From: Strigamia acuminata
Taxonomy: Eukaryota > Arthropoda > Chilopoda > Geophilomorpha > Linotaeniidae
DNA: 60,000 bases
Direction of reading: 5' to 3'
NCBI GenBank assembly: GCA_949358305.1
Contig: OX442314.1
Location: forward strand, 42,418,581 to 42,478,580
Positions 40,501-48,918 of this stretch are shown in pieces. Below the pieces are notes generated by a model. The model saw nothing but the letters and a program-made list of their open reading frames with translations, was not told where the DNA came from and ran no database searches. Every line of letters starts with the position of its first letter. The first letter of the stretch is position 1. The translations under genes and the position numbers were made by a program.

Positions 40501-41572
40501 AATGGAGAGACCAACTAAGCAAAAAATCATTCGATGTTTGTACGAAGTGGCGCTTCATTTTGGATTCCCTCGAAAATTAATCTCCGATAATGGACCACAA
40601 TTCGCGTCAAATTTGTACAAAGACTTCTGTAAAAAATTCGACATCGAGACATCATATACATCAACCTATAATCCACGGGCCAATCCCGTCGAAAGGTTAA
40701 ATCGCGATATAAAATATGCACTAGCAATTTTCACCGATGTTCACTCCAGCTGGGACGAATATCTTCGTGAAATTGCCTTCAGCATCCGCACAACGATCTC
40801 AAGGAACCGCAAATTTTCTCCCGCGTTTCTAAACTTCGCTCGGGAACTCAGAGTACCCTGGGACCCACGAATACCGGAGGAAATACTGGAAATTGATCCT
40901 GAGAAGCCTCATATTTATGTCGACAGACTGGAGCAAATAATTTCGGCCACTTATCAGCACATGATGTCACACATATTCGACATGAGAGATCGTATTAGCA
41001 TTGCTGGAAAGGATCGGCCCTTCTGCAATTTTAAAGTCAATGACCTCGTCTGGAAAGACACACATATTCAGTCCAGCGCCGATAAGGGGGTCCACGCAGG
41101 CTTAGCAGACAAACGCGACGGCCCGTACGTCATACTCGAAGCCCACGGCGGAAACGCTTTCAAGCTAAAAAGATTGGCAGACAACGTTAATTTTAGATCG
41201 ATCCACGCCCGAGAATTAACTCCATACTTACCTGAGTTTCCTCAAGAGGCTTGGACGGAATATCAGACGAAACCAGCGCAAAATCCAATTATTCGCGACA
41301 TGTTTTTAGATGAACAAACTGGCCCAACCAATTTAGTTCAAGATGAGTCACACGAAGCGGCCGACGCCCCGGATGAGATTTCGGAGAGGGAGGAAATAGT
41401 CGAAGAATCTCCTAAAAAAGGAAAGCAATCAAACAAAAATAAGACTACAAGAATCCTCAAACCTGATAAAATATACGGTATGCGTCGACACAAGCCAAAC
41501 CCGTTCATAAAAGACGGGAAACTCGTCGGAAAACAAAAAGCGACTCCGGCCATTGTCTCAAACAATCGATAA
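37466..41572 (+). CDS. pol: Gypsy Pol: protease, reverse transcriptase, RNase H, integrase
   Basis: This is the -1 frame entered at the heptamer; the open stretch without an obvious ATG near its start supports expression only as a Gag-Pol fusion. Residue numbers below count from 37490. Protease Leu-Leu-Asp-Ser-Gly-Ala-Asp lies near 106. Reverse transcriptase has Tyr-Leu-Asp-Asp near 454, and RNase H has Thr-Asp-Ala-Ser near 603. The integrase zinc finger His-x-His...Cys-x2-Cys spans about 906-947, catalytic Asp residues lie near 973 and 1032 (Ser-Asp-Asn-Gly), and Glu near 1067 (Pro-Val-Glu-Arg-Leu-Asn). A GPY/F module lies near 1210 (Gly-Pro-Tyr). The tail is acidic then basic, without a chromodomain. 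Length and order are normal for Gypsy and every catalytic motif is present. Confidence 0.96.
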   Translation: MELAGGTKVIPHPLAITSKTMDLTLVEKQIKEMEKLLEFFEEAANEEVTTPTKKRKFEIRDEDGIANAFMTLPLDQGANPLKKRILRCNLSTEAKSVLAKIPVSFGKKVLMGLLDSGADQSFISTDLFESLEEKIQKKLRGMNENIRVLTAAGEVRAVGTLSTDFVWEGGTIKHFFIVLPTRDTILLIGMDLMERMNIQPNPVTRSWNYIDNHEDPRLPIIPPELLDKAKDDEEWGGGEIKKFIQDYNFKSFNTILQEENLIHNLAMDANLGEEQTKLLEEMLKKHSKNLNKDPGKTSYVMHEIELVTGKPVRVPFKTMNPQKRHIVRTMCNELLEKGIVSHAIGEYGMRIVLVMRPGSEPRLCIDYRPLNAITVIDPIQMPSIEAILRELAPFNWVTTMDLSKGYWQVELREEDKEKTAFWAPQGRLMFNVMPFGLVNAPATFQKLIEKVLGDALHKYAWAYLDDIVIVSQTFEDHLIHVNDVMERLTKAGLNIHPGKSKFCRKELAFLGYTVGTGGLSIDPKKTQAISQFPAPEDVKGVQRFMGMVNFFNRLLPNLADVAAPITDLLRNDKDFEWTDHCETSFNKIKQMLIDVKRIPLPDLNREFTLHTDASRIGLGAALLQKHDIDGVVLEVPTMFISRKLQAAEKNYNATELECLAVVWAIRKFRPYLEFTKFNVQTDHEALKWLMALKEPSGRMARWQLELMACDLIIEYRPGKFNVVADALSRAPASDPEDETDCGEDDSRLFYCPNPVRKWEFKKLNELPKEKLESGDQNYYNYWLRAYQSVKDAHPNYELTIEPRISDKYVRAFVAHVSKGTNSKPPTRDELIAAQMTDDFCKTYRNFITDKKFPDENFDEIQREEFEREASTYLIEDGLLLKHHPNFRDDLTETGTSMKVVIPRSLLTRFLWMVHGHPLAGHSGVARTIYRANQLYFWPKMTRDIVRFIHHCPRCQACKPRTPKSYERISLGPFAPFDCWSVDLMGPKPTSSNKNKYILVIMDVATGWPELFPMERPTKQKIIRCLYEVALHFGFPRKLISDNGPQFASNLYKDFCKKFDIETSYTSTYNPRANPVERLNRDIKYALAIFTDVHSSWDEYLREIAFSIRTTISRNRKFSPAFLNFARELRVPWDPRIPEEILEIDPEKPHIYVDRLEQIISATYQHMMSHIFDMRDRISIAGKDRPFCNFKVNDLVWKDTHIQSSADKGVHAGLADKRDGPYVILEAHGGNAFKLKRLADNVNFRSIHARELTPYLPEFPQEAWTEYQTKPAQNPIIRDMFLDEQTGPTNLVQDESHEAADAPDEISEREEIVEESPKKGKQSNKNKTTRILKPDKIYGMRRHKPNPFIKDGKLVGKQKATPAIVSNNR

Positions 41573-41757
41573 AAACAACCACAGGGGGGACACCTGTTAC
41601 GTCCCACAATGCGTCTTAATTGGCCAAACCAATCAAAGATGACATGAGACTAATAGTTAACCTCTAACCCGACCCACATTTATCACTGTCATCTCCGACT
41701 AAGCGACGATCACCTCGAGGCAGCCGTAAATCAAAGTATCAAATTAATTTCCGAAAA
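41573..41757 (+). other. Spacer between pol and ORF3 exon 1
   Basis: A 185-bp stretch with no frame of note. It includes CAG and AAG dinucleotide contexts (for example near 41702 and 41722) that could serve as an acceptor for a subgenomic RNA. Confidence 0.4.
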
Positions 41758-41910
41758 ATGAAAAGAAATGATTGGAAGAAAGAAATTGAACGGGCCGTAA
41801 ACAACGCTTCCGAGGATGACGATGAAGATCAAGTGGATTTGTTACAAATCATTGTAAACAACGAAGAGGGAAATTGGGACGAACCCAATGAACCCGATGT
41901 CCAACCCGAC
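41758..41910 (+). CDS. ORF3 exon 1 (51 codons)
   Basis: Begins with ATG at 41758 and ends in GAC directly before a consensus donor GTAAGT. The product is basic for the first ten residues, then strongly acidic, and carries Asn-Trp-Asp-Glu-Pro ten residues before the donor. Without splicing, translation would run into an oligo-Lys from the A18 tract and stop at a TAG. The nested Gypsy has a matching 40-codon acidic exon with Asp-Trp-Asp-Glu-Pro at the same relative place. Confidence 0.72.
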
Positions 41911-42191
41911 GTAAGTAAAAAAAAAAAAAAAAAATAGAAAAAATTCAAGTATCGATAATCAAAAATACGAAATAAGTTCGTGGACTGACCACAAACGAAA
42001 AAATAATTTAACTTTAAGTGACAAATTATCAAAATTAATCAAATACCGAAAGAAAAATTAACTTCAAAACACGTGGTCGAAAAGCACATGGCCGACCATG
42101 ACGCCATCTTGTGTTAGACGAAAGAATCTCTACAAAAATATGACAAATTAATCAACGATCCTAATATATTTATTAATATTCTAATATTTAG
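41911..42191 (+). other. Predicted intron in ORF3
   Basis: 281 bp with donor GTAAGT and acceptor TATTTAG. A CTAAT branch-point-like sequence lies close to the acceptor. Exons on both sides are in phase 0. An A18 tract follows the donor. Confidence 0.7.
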
Positions 42192-44882
42192 GACGGATAT
42201 CGCACTACGTGGGGGCAAATCGACCCGAAAAGAGTTTCCGCAGGCAGCTTATGGCGCGAAGTAATCCCCATACTGTTCCGACAAGCGCTCGAAGAAGCGG
42301 TCGACTTTGAACCATGGAAAATTCGCCTTTTATTGTCCCGTGCGATCAGCCGCTACTGGTCCAGCCAGCAAACGTTGATCCACTACATGCCGCGCCAATA
42401 TCAAGCAGCTTTACGGGCAGTTATCTCGAGAAATATGGACCCGCCAGCGCCAATCCCGAATCCACTAATCCGAGCCGCCTTTCCTGACGACCAGCGAGGA
42501 TGGGACGTTTACGAACAATGGCGCGACGCCGAAACAGATGAAGAAAAACACCAGATCCATATGGCATATTACGAAGAAGTAAGGCGGACCGCACATGACG
42601 AGGTTTTCAATTATCTACAGCCGGACGGTTACTCGACCGAGGAAATCAGGTTTTGGCTCCTTCAGATCCGCGAAGACCGGCCCGACCGCCCAGATTGGAG
42701 ACCGAGACACGGTTTCATCACCTCGCAACGAGCAATGCATCAATTGCATTTTTTGGGCTTCTTTGGTCGCAAACGCCAGAAAGCCGAGAAACGTCTCTCC
42801 AACGAGCACGACGAAGCAGGCTGCTCAGCGAAGAAACAATGCCTGGACAAGCCAAGCACTTCCAGCAGCGCGCAGAATAAGAAACCCGCGACAGAGAAAC
42901 GCCTGGCCAAACCAAGCGCTCTCTCTCGCCTGGGAAAGACGGAGGCCCCACAAACATCGCGATTTCAATCCAGGGACGCCCCGTCAACCAGCCGAAGAAG
43001 AGAAAATGTGCGCGAACGCCCCGACCGTCGAGAGGATCAACGCAGACGCGATAGGAACCAAGAAAATTGGGACGATTATCGTAGAAATTACTTCCGACGG
43101 CGGGAAGAAAACAAGGAATCCTGGAATAGACATCGAGAGGAGTTCCTACGCGAACGTGATGAGAAAGCCCGACGTGAACGAGAGAACCTCCGGTTACAGG
43201 ACGAACGAAGAAGGAGAGGATCGGAGAGTCGCGCACGTTCATGGAAAGCGTATCGCGAAGAGGAATTACGACAGCGAGATAGGAGACGCTGTGAAGTCAT
43301 CAAATCGATTTGGGACAGTCCCGAACCGATGAAGATTGACGACGAAGTGATTATCGACGAGGTCCCCGAGCAGAAGAAGATGTATACTCAGGCGGATCTC
43401 CTCGCGGTGGTTATGAAATACCAACAAATGCAGCCGAAACCAGTCTACCGCCCGACTCCCTCGACCGCCTCGAGTCTAGAGACGGCGCCAAGTGCTTTCA
43501 TCAAGCCGGAACTCTCACAGACGAGAAGCGTAACATCCAGCGTCAGCCTCCCAAGCGCCTTTCGCAAGAAAGTGATAATCGGCGCACCGACACTGAGTTC
43601 TGAAGAACAACTCAGACATCGAGAAGCTCGCTTTGGACCGACCAAAGTCGAACCTCTCCCAACTATCCCCGAAGCCTCAACTTCAACGAGAACTCCAATC
43701 GTTTGGGACAAGCCCGAACCGGAAAAATCAAGACGTCTGGTCAGATCTGTGCCTCAGCCAACGACATCCACGGGACCCAATCCGATGTTGCCAGCCCCAG
43801 CAGTCATCCAAGCCTCGACTCCAATCAACCCTTCGGAGGTAACGTTGCAACAGTTTCTGGAGGTAACGACCGTGGAGCAAGCTAGAGCGCTTTTGTGCGA
43901 GATGGACTCCTACCAACAAAACGTGATCCAAAACGTCATCACGAACCTTCAGCGGATCTCAATTGAATATACGCAGAACAAAAATCGGGATCATCCAAAT
44001 TGGAATACGAGGATCGTGGTTGCCATTACCGACTTGATGTCGATTTTGCTGGCCGCCGCCACCTTCCGAAACGCACGTGTTGCTGTAGCAGCCTGGATCG
44101 TGGTGGCCCACGAGGGTTTCCAAGTTCCGCCGGCTCTCGTAGACAGCTGGACACGTCTGGTGCCCTCTGCGGCAGTAATTCGAGCCCAAATGGTGGCCCA
44201 GGACCCGGATCCAGAGGCCTCCTACCAGAACGTTCGAGCGATAATTCAACGCTCGCTCCCGTCACCTTCGGCGGCCACGCCAACCGCAGAGACTCCGGTT
44301 CCCAGGGATCCGACGCCTCCTCCTCCGCCTCCGCCGAGGGAGAAGGGACCCTCCGAGCCACTGGCCGAACCAGTCCCGCTCAAGAAGAAGGAACCCAAGA
44401 AAAAGATGCTCCTCCCAAAGTCGAGCAAGAAGGTTCCAAAGACGACAGAGCCTCAAATCGCCGCCAGACTCAGGATGTACTTCCCAGGGTTGTCCTTTAC
44501 GAAGGACACGGAGGCAAAACTACTCCAGTCTCCAGATCGTGGCTATTCTCTTTACGTCTGGATGAAGGACGCTATCGAAGCCGGAGCCGGAGGCGAGCGC
44601 TTCATCCAACATCAACGACTACTCCGAGCCCATCGCGCACCAACCAGCATCGCCGAGGCCCAAAGAATCCACCACACCAATCAAGGTATGTCGGCCTTCC
44701 TGCCACCAATTTGGGCCCACGAACGAACGGGAAATCCGCTGGAAGCGCCGGGACACCTACGTTTCTACTTGAATGAGAGCGAAGACCCCTCGGACTACTC
44801 TTCAAGACTGACCACATCTCCCAACCTGGACGAACCAAGTTCGGAAGATAAGCCGAGTTATGCCGATAACTTGAAGAAATAA
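42192..44882 (+). CDS. ORF3 exon 2: accessory protein of unknown function
   Basis: Open for 896 codons from the acceptor; with exon 1 the protein would be about 947 residues. Similarity to the nested Gypsy ORF3 starts near the exon border, upstream of the first in-exon start codon, which argues for entry by splicing. Exon-2 layout: a conserved N-terminal block (about 1-195), an Arg/Glu-rich, probably helical segment (about 225-370), a linker with Ser/Thr/Pro, a second conserved helical block (about 545-650), a Pro-rich/Lys-rich segment (about 665-740), and a conserved C-terminal domain with Trp-Ala-His-Glu-Arg, Pro-Gly-His and Asn-Glu-Ser-Glu-Asp-Pro. There is no signal peptide, furin-like site or membrane span, so it is not an Env. 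No known domain was recognised. Confidence 0.8.
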   Translation, partial: DGYRTTWGQIDPKRVSAGSLWREVIPILFRQALEEAVDFEPWKIRLLLSRAISRYWSSQQTLIHYMPRQYQAALRAVISRNMDPPAPIPNPLIRAAFPDDQRGWDVYEQWRDAETDEEKHQIHMAYYEEVRRTAHDEVFNYLQPDGYSTEEIRFWLLQIREDRPDRPDWRPRHGFITSQRAMHQLHFLGFFGRKRQKAEKRLSNEHDEAGCSAKKQCLDKPSTSSSAQNKKPATEKRLAKPSALSRLGKTEAPQTSRFQSRDAPSTSRRRENVRERPDRREDQRRRDRNQENWDDYRRNYFRRREENKESWNRHREEFLRERDEKARRERENLRLQDERRRRGSESRARSWKAYREEELRQRDRRRCEVIKSIWDSPEPMKIDDEVIIDEVPEQKKMYTQADLLAVVMKYQQMQPKPVYRPTPSTASSLETAPSAFIKPELSQTRSVTSSVSLPSAFRKKVIIGAPTLSSEEQLRHREARFGPTKVEPLPTIPEASTSTRTPIVWDKPEPEKSRRLVRSVPQPTTSTGPNPMLPAPAVIQASTPINPSEVTLQQFLEVTTVEQARALLCEMDSYQQNVIQNVITNLQRISIEYTQNKNRDHPNWNTRIVVAITDLMSILLAAATFRNARVAVAAWIVVAHEGFQVPPALVDSWTRLVPSAAVIRAQMVAQDPDPEASYQNVRAIIQRSLPSPSAATPTAETPVPRDPTPPPPPPPREKGPSEPLAEPVPLKKKEPKKKMLLPKSSKKVPKTTEPQIAARLRMYFPGLSFTKDTEAKLLQSPDRGYSLYVWMKDAIEAGAGGERFIQHQRLLRAHRAPTSIAEAQRIHHTNQGMSAFLPPIWAHERTGNPLEAPGHLRFYLNESEDPSDYSSRLTTSPNLDEPSSEDKPSYADNLKK

Positions 44883-45081
44883 GTAATTAGAAATCGTGAC
44901 GAGAAGACTGTCTTCTCCAAACTAGGAAATTATTATTATTTGTTTGCGTATCAATTATTTAAGAATGTAAAATATTTTATGCACCATTCATCATCATTTA
45001 AATAAAAAGATTATTTTATGATTAGATATTGTTCCTCCTTTTATTTAAGGGACCCCGATGATTTATTCTCGGGGAGGGACG
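44883..45081 (+). other. 3' untranslated part of the Gypsy element with polypurine tract
   Basis: AT-rich, non-coding. It ends in the purine run GGGGAGGGACG (45071-45081) directly before the 3' LTR, the likely polypurine tract. Confidence 0.75.
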
Positions 45082-45712
45082 TGTGGTGATTCGGCATCAC
45101 CTGAAGAAGTAATTAGCGGTGATTATTGTGTTACTAATACTCGCCACTAGAGCGCGCTAGAAATACCGACTAGACTGACTAGTCTCGTGTTTCTGCGAAC
45201 CTGCATAATCGGAAGGATTTGCATATGACGTCATTTCCGGTTAGTATATAACGCCGATACTTGACCGGAAACGACACTACAGTTACCACATTTCAGCAAG
45301 AGCACCATTTACCTCACCTTTCAGGCCGTTTCACGGATTGATCGAGGACCGGTGCCCGCTGACCATCTCAACTGTACAACAGCCACATTTATTTAGCGTA
45401 GCCAATCTACGCTAGAATAAATATTCGAACGATATTCGTTTAATTCGCACGAGAAAGCGAATTCTCGCGTGTTCATAATAACACGTGGAAATACCCTAGA
45501 CAACAAACATAGACCACGCGTAGGACTAAACAATTGGATCCGCCATTGTTTAGCGGCAACTCGTATTCGCAGCCGAATCCGAGGACCAACACAGGAAACA
45601 TCTTGACTTATATTTGTATTAGTAAGCGTGTTTTAATAAAGCAGTATTTGAAATATATTGTATTCCCGAGTGTATTATTTATTATCTTTAACCACAAAGT
45701 CGAATCACGACA
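45082..45712 (+). repeat. Gypsy 3' LTR
   Basis: Partner of 33924-34554, no difference noticed. AATAAA at 45416-45421 is the likely polyadenylation signal. Confidence 0.95.
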
Positions 45713-46019
45713 AGTTTACAATTGCCACTGTTTTTACTGTATTACAACCATGCGCTCCACAATGAGCTCCGTCTGATACTCGAAATAACCTCTTCCATTA
45801 CTTTGAAAAAAATGTTATCATCTTGTATCTTTTAAGTGCTTTTGAATGCATTTCTCACTCATTAATAATACATTTTCCAATTTTTTTGAAGGATTGAGTA
45901 AATAACCGTTTGTTTTTACATTTATGAGCCGAGAATCGAGTGACAAGTTATCAGTGTTTTCAATAGATGAAAATCTGGATACGAAGTAAAATGTTTAACA
46001 TTTCTTACAATTTAACCCT
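45713..46019. other. Unassigned AT-rich flank
   Basis: No gene or repeat recognised after the 4-bp target duplication AGTT. Confidence 0.5.
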
Positions 46020-46625
46020 TCAAGTATGAAACACGTCTGTGTATGCGTGTAATTTTCGATCCTCACATCTGTACGACAGTTTGTAGTTGATCGTTTTTTG
46101 CAAATACTTCAATACTCGTTTCAGCGCTTGGTAGTGGGTCTGCTTGGGTTTTGCGTTGTATTGAGACAGCAAACTCATTGCAAAACTGAGATCGGGTCGT
46201 GTATTGATCGCTAAATACATGAGCTTCCCGATTAGCTCTTGATATTCTCGTTGGTCGACTTCTGGGCTGTTCTCGTGTTCGTCCAAATTTAGCTGTGCGT
46301 CCATCGACGTCGTCTTGTTATTGCAGTTTTCCATTCCGTAGACATGATTCGGCTCGGAATTGGAAAACAAACAAACAACCTTGTAACGCAGAAAGGCTAG
46401 TTCTTTCCGGCAAAATTTACTTTTTTCTGGGTATACATGTAAACAGGCATTTTTTAGACGTGAAATCACATCATCGATATGGGCTATGTGTTCTACAAAA
46501 GTATCGGACACAATTACAATGTTGTCTAGATACGCCCAAGCATATTTATGCAATGCATCACCTAACACTTCGATTAATGTTTGGCAATGGAATACAATAA
46601 TTAGGTAATACAATAAATTTTTCAC
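46020..46625 (-). pseudogene. In-frame Gypsy-to-Copia reverse transcriptase chimera
   Basis: One open minus-strand frame of about 200 codons. Its first half matches Gypsy reverse transcriptase (Leu-Gly-Asp-Ala-Leu-His-Lys-Tyr-Ala-Trp-Ala-Tyr-Leu-Asp-Asn, then Cys-Arg-Lys-Glu-Leu-Ala-Phe), close to the plus-strand Gypsy Pol near 38810-39000. It ends about 46380. The second half, from about 46290, is the reverse transcriptase/RNase H junction of a Copia element (Leu-Ile-Gly-Lys-Leu-Met-Tyr-Leu-Ala, Arg-Pro-Asp-Leu-Ser-Phe-Ala, Tyr-Gln-Ala-Leu-Lys-Arg). The catalytic Tyr-Leu-Asp-Asp has become Tyr-Leu-Asp-Asn. It is a fragment without LTRs. Confidence 0.8.
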
Positions 46626-46991
46626 AAACTACAGAATTCAGGTCAATTACATAAAATTTAGATTCATTACATTTTATTTCAAAAACGTGATGCCCCAATT
46701 CTTTTTGATTAACTAATGTGCTCTTACAACCAATTCCAATGTAAGCATTTTCAGTTTCGTTGTCGACACAGCCACTCGAGATCGAAAGCTGTTCCTGCTG
46801 GAGAGCATTGCTTCCATGAATTGATATTCGTCGCAATTCAATTGTTCTCGCGTCAAGTAAAGACCACAGTGGTATTTATTTGGTTTGTGTATGGGTTCGG
46901 TTTTGATGCCCTTTCGCTTACTGCTGTCTCTCACGTTCGCTTCTAAATAACGCCGACATCCCTCTGCTATGTCCTTTTCTGCTTCGAGCAC
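46626..46991 (-). other. Unrecognised open frames upstream of the chimera
   Basis: Two overlapping minus-strand frames (46991-46713 and 46836-46558) have protein-like composition and may be one gene with a frameshift. No motif was recognised; they could be retroelement pol remains or captured host sequence. Confidence 0.25.
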
Positions 46992-47045
46992 CTTTCTCTG
47001 CTTTTGTCTGGGAATAAGAACAGAGTTGTAGCAAATTCGTTAACA

Positions 47046-47330
47046 AATTTCCAACTACAACGCTGCACGAACTTAGCTGAAACAATTAAGGGGCTGAGTT
47101 TTGATGAGTTGAGCCCTTACATGCAAGTGCACGGCTCAACAGTTGAGCCAAGTGGAGACGATTAATCCTTATCTGCTTGGCAAAACTGACGAGTTCTGGA
47201 TGGAAATTTGCAGCCGGCATTTCAATCACGAGGTGCCTATGCGATTGCAGCAAGGCAAAACGTGCCGTATTCATGGATGCTACTGGTGCAGTTTCGGCTG
47301 AAAATGCAACGAGAGTAAAGCTCAAAGCGT
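47046..47330 (+). pseudogene. Elongin-A-like fragment
   Basis: In three changing frames the plus strand reads pieces resembling the conserved elongin-A core. The first is Asn-Leu-Ala-Glu-Thr-Ile-Lys-Gly-Leu. The second is Cys-Thr-Ala-Gln-Gln-Leu-Ser-Gln-Val-Glu-Thr-Ile-Asn-Pro, followed by Thr-Asp-Glu-Phe-Trp. The third is Ala-Lys-Arg-Ala-Val-Phe. In living elongin A this region binds elongin B/C and resembles an F-box-like module. Order and spacing agree with the family, but frameshifts disable it. It could be a processed pseudogene. Assignment is by eye only. Confidence 0.4.
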
Positions 47331-47648
47331 CCAGAATAGTCACCAATGAGAAGAAAAGTGCAAAAATAATTAAAATTATGTATTTAATCATTATTTTCTA
47401 AACTTTTAGACTTATTTTTATTGCAAAATAAAATTATTTTTTTTATTTTATGCAAAATATTTTTCACCTGCAGTACATGCTTGCAACCTAGTCACGATGC
47501 TGTGGTCGTAGGACACCATGTTAAAAATGCTCTTTATAACGAATTACAACAAACAAGTTATCAGAAAACTTCTACGCCCACAAATCCTTGTAATAACGAA
47601 TTTTGATTTAGATTGGCAAATTCGACAAAACCTCCAGTGTGCTTGTAG

Positions 47649-47772
47649 TTGTATTGTAAGCCCACATTCAAGAAGGAATGTGGCATTTACATGATCGTAT
47701 TGTAAGACTGCATTCCTACATGAATGTACTGTAGCGTTTACATTTTTTGTAGTTTCTTAATATTTGTGCTTG
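47649..47772. repeat. Dispersed repeat, copy 1
   Basis: About 125 bp shared with 55347-55470, including TACATGAATGTA and a pair of GTATTGTAAG blocks. The similarity includes small insertions and deletions. It is probably a short non-autonomous element or LTR piece. Confidence 0.75.
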
Positions 47773-47789
47773 AACTTAATTTTTGCTGA

Positions 47790-48060
47790 TTATTTCTTCT
47801 GAAAAGGACTCTTTCCAAGTTGTTTTAGTGGTTGATGAGAACCAGGTTCCTGCCTCACTTCTAAAAAAATTTGAACAGGTGTTCCTTGTGTACTTGGTTC
47901 ATAAAAAGTTCTGCAAATGTCAGAGCTTTTTTTAGATCCATTAAGAATGCCTCGGCCTTTGTTTTCTCACTATGAAATGCTTTTACACGTTTGCTGAGAT
48001 GAAACGCATTTATGGGTTGAAAAGGTAGTAAATTGCAATTGCGGTTCTGTTGGAGAATAA
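47790..48060 (-). pseudogene. Gypsy gag relic
   Basis: Minus-strand segment with Lys-Ala-Phe-His-Ser-Glu-Lys-Thr-Lys-Ala and His-Leu-Phe-Lys-Phe-Phe, matching the Gag at 1609-3234 (Glu-Ala-Phe-His-Gly-Glu-Lys-Thr-Lys-Ala, His-Leu-Phe-Lys-Phe-Phe). It is a short internal piece without LTRs, with frame damage. Confidence 0.7.
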
Positions 48061-48118
48061 CTGTACAGCCAATCTCACATTTTGACGCCCTCTCTCTGTA
48101 ACAGTCAAATGGTGTCAA

Positions 48119-48858
48119 AATGTATCAAAATGGGACTTTGGCCCTTCTGGTTCGATGGCTCTCCTGGGCCACGTGGACTTTTTTCCAAGAAATAGAAAAT
48201 ATTTGGATGGCCTTTCTGGGTCGATGGTCAGGATGAGAGTAGGGCCACAATAAAAAAAAAGAAAAAGGCATCCATAAGGGTAGACATAATATTTATTTTC
48301 CCAGGCGGGGGAGGGGGTGGGGAAAGTGAAGGACAGGAGGGTGATTTAGTCGTAAAAATACTCTTAAGCAACGCATTCTTTCTGTTCTTAGTTTAAGTGG
48401 CCCCATCCGGTGCACAGAGGACATACCGGTAGTTCAACATTTGGGAAACAATGTTCAATTTGATCCAGTTTTCACAAATACAAAAATATTTTACTCAGCA
48501 TTAAAAGTACCATCCAGTGAAACAAGCCATTTATTGAACCTAATTACTGTGCTTAGAAACCTATTATAGCATTGAGTTAGATGCCCTAAGCAAGCTAATG
48601 GTGGCAAAGTGAGAACTATAACATTTCTGCACCTAGCTCATTTAGAAGAGGAATTATCTTTTTTTTATAATTCAGGCACAGTTATGCCCTGCAATAAACA
48701 TTAAGAACATTAAACACCAATAAAAAAAGTAGTAAACTCCAGTAAATACAAACTTTTACTTAAATCTTTTTTTATCATTTGCTCCAATCAATAATACCAA
48801 GTTTTTAGCATTCAAGTTAGTCTGTTTGGCTAACTTCAGAGTCTGTACTATTTTGCAT
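48119..48858. other. Unassigned stretch with G-rich run
   Basis: No gene. A run GGGGGAGGGGGTGGGG at about 48307-48322 is notable but lacks a close fourth G-run for a canonical quadruplex. Confidence 0.5.
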
Positions 48859-48912
48859 TGTATTGGGACAATGTGCTCAACGCAAAACTAAGGTCAGGTC
48901 TCTTGTTGATGT
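48859..48912 (-). pseudogene. Copia reverse transcriptase crumb
   Basis: The minus strand reads Arg-Pro-Asp-Leu-Ser-Phe-Ala-Leu-Ser-x-Leu-Ser-Gln-Tyr-Asn-Ala-Lys, the same block as in the Copia half of the chimera at 46020-46625, then stops. Confidence 0.7.
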
Positions 48913-48918
48913 ATGTTA

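Larger units (their letters stand above)
33924..45712 (+). mobile_element. Complete Gypsy LTR retrotransposon with spliced ORF3
   Basis: The LTRs (33924-34554 and 45082-45712, 631 bp, TG...CA) look identical. A 4-bp target duplication AGTT (33920-33923 and 45713-45716) flanks them. Contents in order: LTR, tRNA-Pro-like primer site, gag (948 codons), -1 frameshift signal, full pol (1360 codons), ORF3 exon 1, intron, ORF3 exon 2, polypurine tract, LTR. All frames are intact. It is an autonomous, probably recent insertion and a plausible helper for the pol-less relative at 12294-28803. Confidence 0.97.

Noticed and set aside
42333-44882. ORF3 as an envelope gene
   Set aside because: Position after pol suggests env, but there is no signal peptide, furin-like site, fusion-like peptide or membrane anchor; the protein is charged and Pro-rich throughout.
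48307-48322. G-quadruplex
   Set aside because: Three long G-runs are adjacent but a fourth run is far away; weak case without folding data.
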